Source: DATDAH01 sp036525535 (GTDB taxonomy: Bacteria > Actinomycetota > Acidimicrobiia > Acidimicrobiales > DATDAH01). From it: 7,806 nt of DNA. Within the stretch, counting starts at the first letter, position 1. Each line of letters starts with the position of its first letter. The translations under genes and the position numbers were made by a program. The notes under the pieces are model-generated. The model did no database searches and had not been told where the DNA came from. It saw nothing but the letters and a program-made list of their open reading frames with translations. This document shows, in pieces, positions 5,270 through 7,806 of this stretch. The stretch covers positions 1-7,806 of the forward strand of contig DATDAH010000230.1 of the NCBI GenBank assembly GCA_036525535.1, in the 5' to 3' direction.

Positions 5270-6509
5270 TGAGCCCTCCGGCGAAGTAGCGGGCCGCGTC
5301 GCGCATGGCCAGGGCCGCAGCCCGGAGGAGGTCCGGGGACTCGATGGGGGTGGCCCCGTCGGCCTCTGCCACCAGCGCGTCGGCGACGGCGATGATCGAG
5401 TCGGTGTGCGGCACCAGCTCCTCGGCCACCGCCTCGCGGGTGAAGGCCGGGTAGGTGTCGGACAGGACGACGCCCAGGTCGTCCCGGAACGTGACGATGG
5501 CATCCTCCGCCTCCTGGATGCCGGCGGCCTCGTCGGCCATCACGGCGGTGATGTAGTCCTCGAAGTCGCCGATGTGGCCGCCCCAGACCTCACCGAAGGC
5601 GTCGCGCTCGGCCTCGTCCTCGGGGACCATGGCCTCGGCCAGCGCCACGGTGTTCTCGTCGATGGCTGCCAGGACCCCGCGGGGGCCGGGGGCAGAGCTG
5701 TCACCGTCGGCCTGCACGATCTCGGACAGGGCCAGGCCGGTCAGCAGCGCACTCTCCTGCAAGAGGCCGGTGAGTTCGGCCCGCAGGGCGGACTCGGGCG
5801 AGTCGACCTCGCCCTCCAGCGCGCTGTGGGTGGCGATGACATCGGCCAGGCCGAGGGCCACCTCGGGCATCTCGTCGGCCGCCGCGCGCAGGTCGACGGC
5901 GGCCGCAGGCCTCTGCGAGGCCAGCTCCTCGACGGTGGTCAGCATCTCGCCGTCACTCGCTTCCAAGCCGGCGGCCACGGTGGAGAAGTCCCCCTCGGGA
6001 TCGAAGCCCTCCAGCGTCGACACGACCGCGTCCCGGGCCGTCGTCACCGCTTCGGCCGTCCCCCCCCGCAGGCCGAAGTCGACGAGGGTGGCCTGGTGCG
6101 CGTCCCACGCCTCGTTGAAGTCGACACCGGCAGCCACCCCGTACGCGGCGCCGACCACGTCGGACAGCTCGACCGAGCTGGCCGCCGTGGCGTCGGCCAT
6201 GGCCGCCGCTTCCGGGTCGTCCAGGTCGCCGTCGGCGGCCGCGGCCGCCTGGACGGTGAAGCCGGTCAGGTACACCTGCTCCTCGAACAGTCCGGTCAGG
6301 TCCGACCGGAGGCTGGCCGCCGCGCTCTCGCCCGGAGGCTCGTCGGCGGCGACCGTGGTGGACGTCTCACCGGCGGCGGGCGTGGCGGTCGCGTTGGGGG
6401 GTAGTTCGCTGATGTCCCCGTCGTCGTCGCTGCAGGCAGTCGCCAGCAGGAGGACAACGGCGACGAGAGCCATCAGGGACGTGGCGCGTGAAGGAGTTCG
6501 GGTGGCCAT
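5253..6509 (-). CDS. Secreted lipoprotein of unknown function with two tandem helical repeats
   Basis: I do not recognise a named family. The 418-residue product starts with a short basic N-terminus, a hydrophobic segment (about 12-22) and a lipobox-like ATAC whose Cys26 would be lipidated, so it should be anchored on the outer face of the membrane. An acidic, Thr/Pro-rich linker (27-62) follows. The rest is two copies of one mainly helical unit (about 66-232 and 241-412). Both copies begin LR-x-(D/E)LTGL and continue with a (Y/L)LTG motif; W135xxH138 and W309xxH312 match, each followed by an acidic DF segment. The layout faintly recalls the LWxEHVxWTR helical proteins of Bacillus and Paenibacillus, but that link is from memory. 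I chose ATG 6509 because GAGG lies nine bases upstream; an in-frame ATG at 6518 adds three residues but abuts that GAGG. The gene follows the anti-sigma gene closely with no visible promoter, suggesting co-transcription. Confidence 0.85.
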   Translation of the reverse strand: MATRTPSRATSLMALVAVVLLLATACSDDDGDISELPPNATATPAAGETSTTVAADEPPGESAAASLRSDLTGLFEEQVYLTGFTVQAAAAADGDLDDPEAAAMADATAASSVELSDVVGAAYGVAAGVDFNEAWDAHQATLVDFGLRGGTAEAVTTARDAVVSTLEGFDPEGDFSTVAAGLEASDGEMLTTVEELASQRPAAAVDLRAAADEMPEVALGLADVIATHSALEGEVDSPESALRAELTGLLQESALLTGLALSEIVQADGDSSAPGPRGVLAAIDENTVALAEAMVPEDEAERDAFGEVWGGHIGDFEDYITAVMADEAAGIQEAEDAIVTFRDDLGVVLSDTYPAFTREAVAEELVPHTDSIIAVADALVAEADGATPIESPDLLRAAALAMRDAARYFAGGLSAPTE

Positions 6510-6565
6510 TGGCCCCATCCTCGCACCCAGGTCAGGGCATCGCGCCAGTCGGGACGGGCCGCGAT

Positions 6566-7324
6566 TCAGACCAACGTGCCCGTGACCAGGGGCTCTGAAC
6601 TGGGTTGGGTGGATCCGCCGCCGGGCTCCCGGGTGATGGCCAGGGTCGTGATGCCGCCTTCGACGTGGAACTCGGACTGCCCGGGGTCGGCCCCCAGCAC
6701 GCCCAGCGAGACCATCGACTCCCGCCCCTGGGGCAGCCCCCAGAGCTGGTAGGTCTCACCCTCGCCCAGGTCGGGCAGGCCCGAGGCGAGCAGCACGCTG
6801 TCGCCGTCGCCGCCTACGAGGGCGCGGGCTCCGGTGGTGCCGTCGGCGTGATCCAGGCTCACGATCTGTGACGTGGGGTCGCGGAGCAGGTCCAGGACCG
6901 GATCGGCTCCCGGTGCCGCGGCCTCGTCCCGGAGGTCGTCGATCTCGGTGCGCTGGTTGACCAGCACCGCACCCATCAGGGCCACCACGACCACGGCCGC
7001 GGCCGCGGCCAGGCCGGCCAGGACCCGGGCCGGGCGCGTCCGAGCAGTGGTCTTCCGGGCCTGGCGCTCGCCGAAGGCGACCTCGATCGGTACGGGGGGC
7101 GGGGTGTCGCCCAGGTCCGCGGCGATGCGGTCCCAGACCCCGTCGGGCACCGGATCGCTCGTGCCGCTGGTCAGCAGGGCCGCCACCTCGCGGTGCGCGG
7201 CCACCTCGGCCCGACAGCGGGGGCACTCGACCAGGTGCTCTTCGACCAGACGGGCCTCGTCGGGATCGACCGCGTCGAGGGCGTAGGCCCCGAGCAGCTC
7301 CTCGATGTCCTGATGCTCGGTCAC
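6566..7324 (-). CDS. RskA-like anti-sigma factor (zinc-motif, single-pass membrane protein)
   Basis: The 252-residue product should hold the adjacent ECF sigma factor inactive at the membrane until a signal triggers release, usually by regulated proteolysis. The N-terminal cytoplasmic anti-sigma domain has the zinc-associated pattern His4 ... His30-x3-Cys34-x2-Cys37 (EEHLVECPRC). A basic stretch (87-100) precedes one transmembrane helix (about 101-122), and then a short polar segment (EIDDLRDE). The outer C-terminal domain (about 140-252) carries YQLWGLPQG and SLGVLG, typical of the RskA C-terminal family. Cytoplasm-in, C-terminus-out topology follows from the basic flank. The start is GTG at 7324, whose last two bases lie in the TGA of the sigma gene (GTGA), the usual coupled arrangement. 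A much longer open frame continues upstream but runs through the sigma gene out of frame and is not real. The nearest known system is SigK/RskA; the signal sensed here is unknown. Confidence 0.94.
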   Translation of the reverse strand: MTEHQDIEELLGAYALDAVDPDEARLVEEHLVECPRCRAEVAAHREVAALLTSGTSDPVPDGVWDRIAADLGDTPPPVPIEVAFGERQARKTTARTRPARVLAGLAAAAAVVVVALMGAVLVNQRTEIDDLRDEAAAPGADPVLDLLRDPTSQIVSLDHADGTTGARALVGGDGDSVLLASGLPDLGEGETYQLWGLPQGRESMVSLGVLGADPGQSEFHVEGGITTLAITREPGGGSTQPSSEPLVTGTLV

Positions 7325-7806
7325 CCTTCGACTCCGATCCCGGCGGCTTGCAGGCCCCCACGCAGTCGGTGGAGGCCGGTACGGATGCGGCCCTTGATGG
7401 TCCCTTCGGGCTCGTCGAGCATCTCGGCCACCTCCCGATAGGTGTAGCCGCCGAAGTAGGCCAGCACGATGGGCGAGCGTTCCTCGTCCCGCAGGTCGGC
7501 GAGGGCGGTGGACACGGCCTCGGACACGGTGAGGTCCCAGACCTCCCGCTCCAGGTCGTAGCCGGCGTCGGCGGTGCGCTTGGCGTCCCGCTCCTCCCGC
7601 TGCTTGCGGGCTCCCTCCGAGCGCAGCAGGTCGACCGACCGGCTGTGGGCTCGGGTCAGCAGGTAGCTGCGCAGGGTGCCCCGCTCGGGGTCGAACTTGT
7701 CCGGGGCGTTCCACAGGTGGAGGAAGACCTCCTGGACGACCTCCTCCGCCAGGTTCTCGCTGCCGAGCAGGCGGCGGGCCAGGGCGGTGACCGACCCCGC
7801 GTGACG
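7321..7806 (-). CDS. ECF RNA polymerase sigma factor, SigK-like (5' end cut off by window edge)
   Basis: The 161 visible residues are the C-terminal part of an ECF sigma factor; perhaps 20-35 residues are missing at the right edge. Region 2 occupies the first 65 visible residues, with the core-binding and -10-recognition segment around EEVVQEVFLHLW and the helix SYLLTRAHSRSVDLLR. A charged linker follows (about 66-95), then region 4 (about 96-150), whose helix-turn-helix GYTYREVAEML ... GTIKGRIRTGLHRLR reads the -35 element. There is no extra C-terminal domain, and the regulator is the anti-sigma factor in the coupled next gene. Pairing with an RskA-type anti-sigma suggests the SigK/ECF19 group, which is inference. 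Its own promoter lies outside the window, so autoregulation cannot be judged. Confidence 0.95.
   Translation of the reverse strand, partial: RHAGSVTALARRLLGSENLAEEVVQEVFLHLWNAPDKFDPERGTLRSYLLTRAHSRSVDLLRSEGARKQREERDAKRTADAGYDLEREVWDLTVSEAVSTALADLRDEERSPIVLAYFGGYTYREVAEMLDEPEGTIKGRIRTGLHRLRGGLQAAGIGVEG

Noticed and set aside
5220..6404. A 394-codon open frame on the plus strand opposite the lipoprotein
   Set aside because: Low-complexity Gly/Arg/Val/His composition without motifs. The minus frame has a signal peptide, lipobox and an internal protein repeat, so the plus frame is a shadow.
6519..6565. Possible promoter or hairpin between anti-sigma and lipoprotein genes (TCGCG ... CGCGA)
   Set aside because: The five-base arms are 15 bases apart with no T-tract, and no -10-like element stands out, so I treat the gap as within an operon.
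6566..7714. A longer 382-codon version of the anti-sigma gene
   Set aside because: The extra N-terminal 130 codons run through the sigma factor gene in another frame and look like shadow sequence. The GTG at 7324 gives the expected N-terminus and the GTGA overlap.

Overview
The window is high-GC DNA that is coding almost end to end, with all recognisable genes on the minus strand and only short gaps. Base composition, GTG/TTG starts, an RskA-type anti-sigma factor and a paired half-size ABC exporter all point to an actinobacterium. An acidimicrobial-type lineage is my guess from protein style and is not proven by the sequence. No mobile element, CRISPR array, tRNA or rRNA is visible, and no gene-free stretch exceeds about 110 bases.

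In transcription order (right to left), the first block is regulatory. It holds an ECF sigma factor truncated by the right edge (7321-7806), its RskA-like zinc-motif anti-sigma factor (6566-7324, coupled by a GTGA overlap) and a secreted lipoprotein of unknown function built from two tandem copies of one helical unit (5253-6509). The lipoprotein sits 56 bases behind the anti-sigma gene with no visible promoter of its own, so it is probably co-transcribed and may be an output or partner of the sigma/anti-sigma switch.

A gap of about 100 bases (5147-5252) follows and is the most structured non-coding part of the window. It holds a weak hairpin at the lipoprotein stop, a 14-bp inverted repeat (GTGACA-CC-TGTCAC), promoter-like elements, and a possible seven-codon leader ORF whose stop overlaps the GTG start of the next gene.

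The second block comprises a metallo-beta-lactamase-fold hydrolase (4262-5146), a flavin reductase-type FMN-binding protein (3705-4217), a gamma-carbonic-anhydrase-like hexapeptide-repeat protein with one metal-ligand His replaced by Glu (3182-3700), and two overlapping ABC exporter half-transporter genes (1342-3147, and 1-1352 cut by the left edge). The upstream ABC subunit carries a degenerate ATPase site and the other looks canonical where visible, which fits a heterodimeric exporter. A good leaderless-type promoter lies directly before the first ABC gene.

Most genes belong to known families. The less explained parts are the duplicated lipoprotein with its sigma/anti-sigma pair, the leader region of the metallo-hydrolase gene, and the altered metal site of the gamma-CA-like protein.
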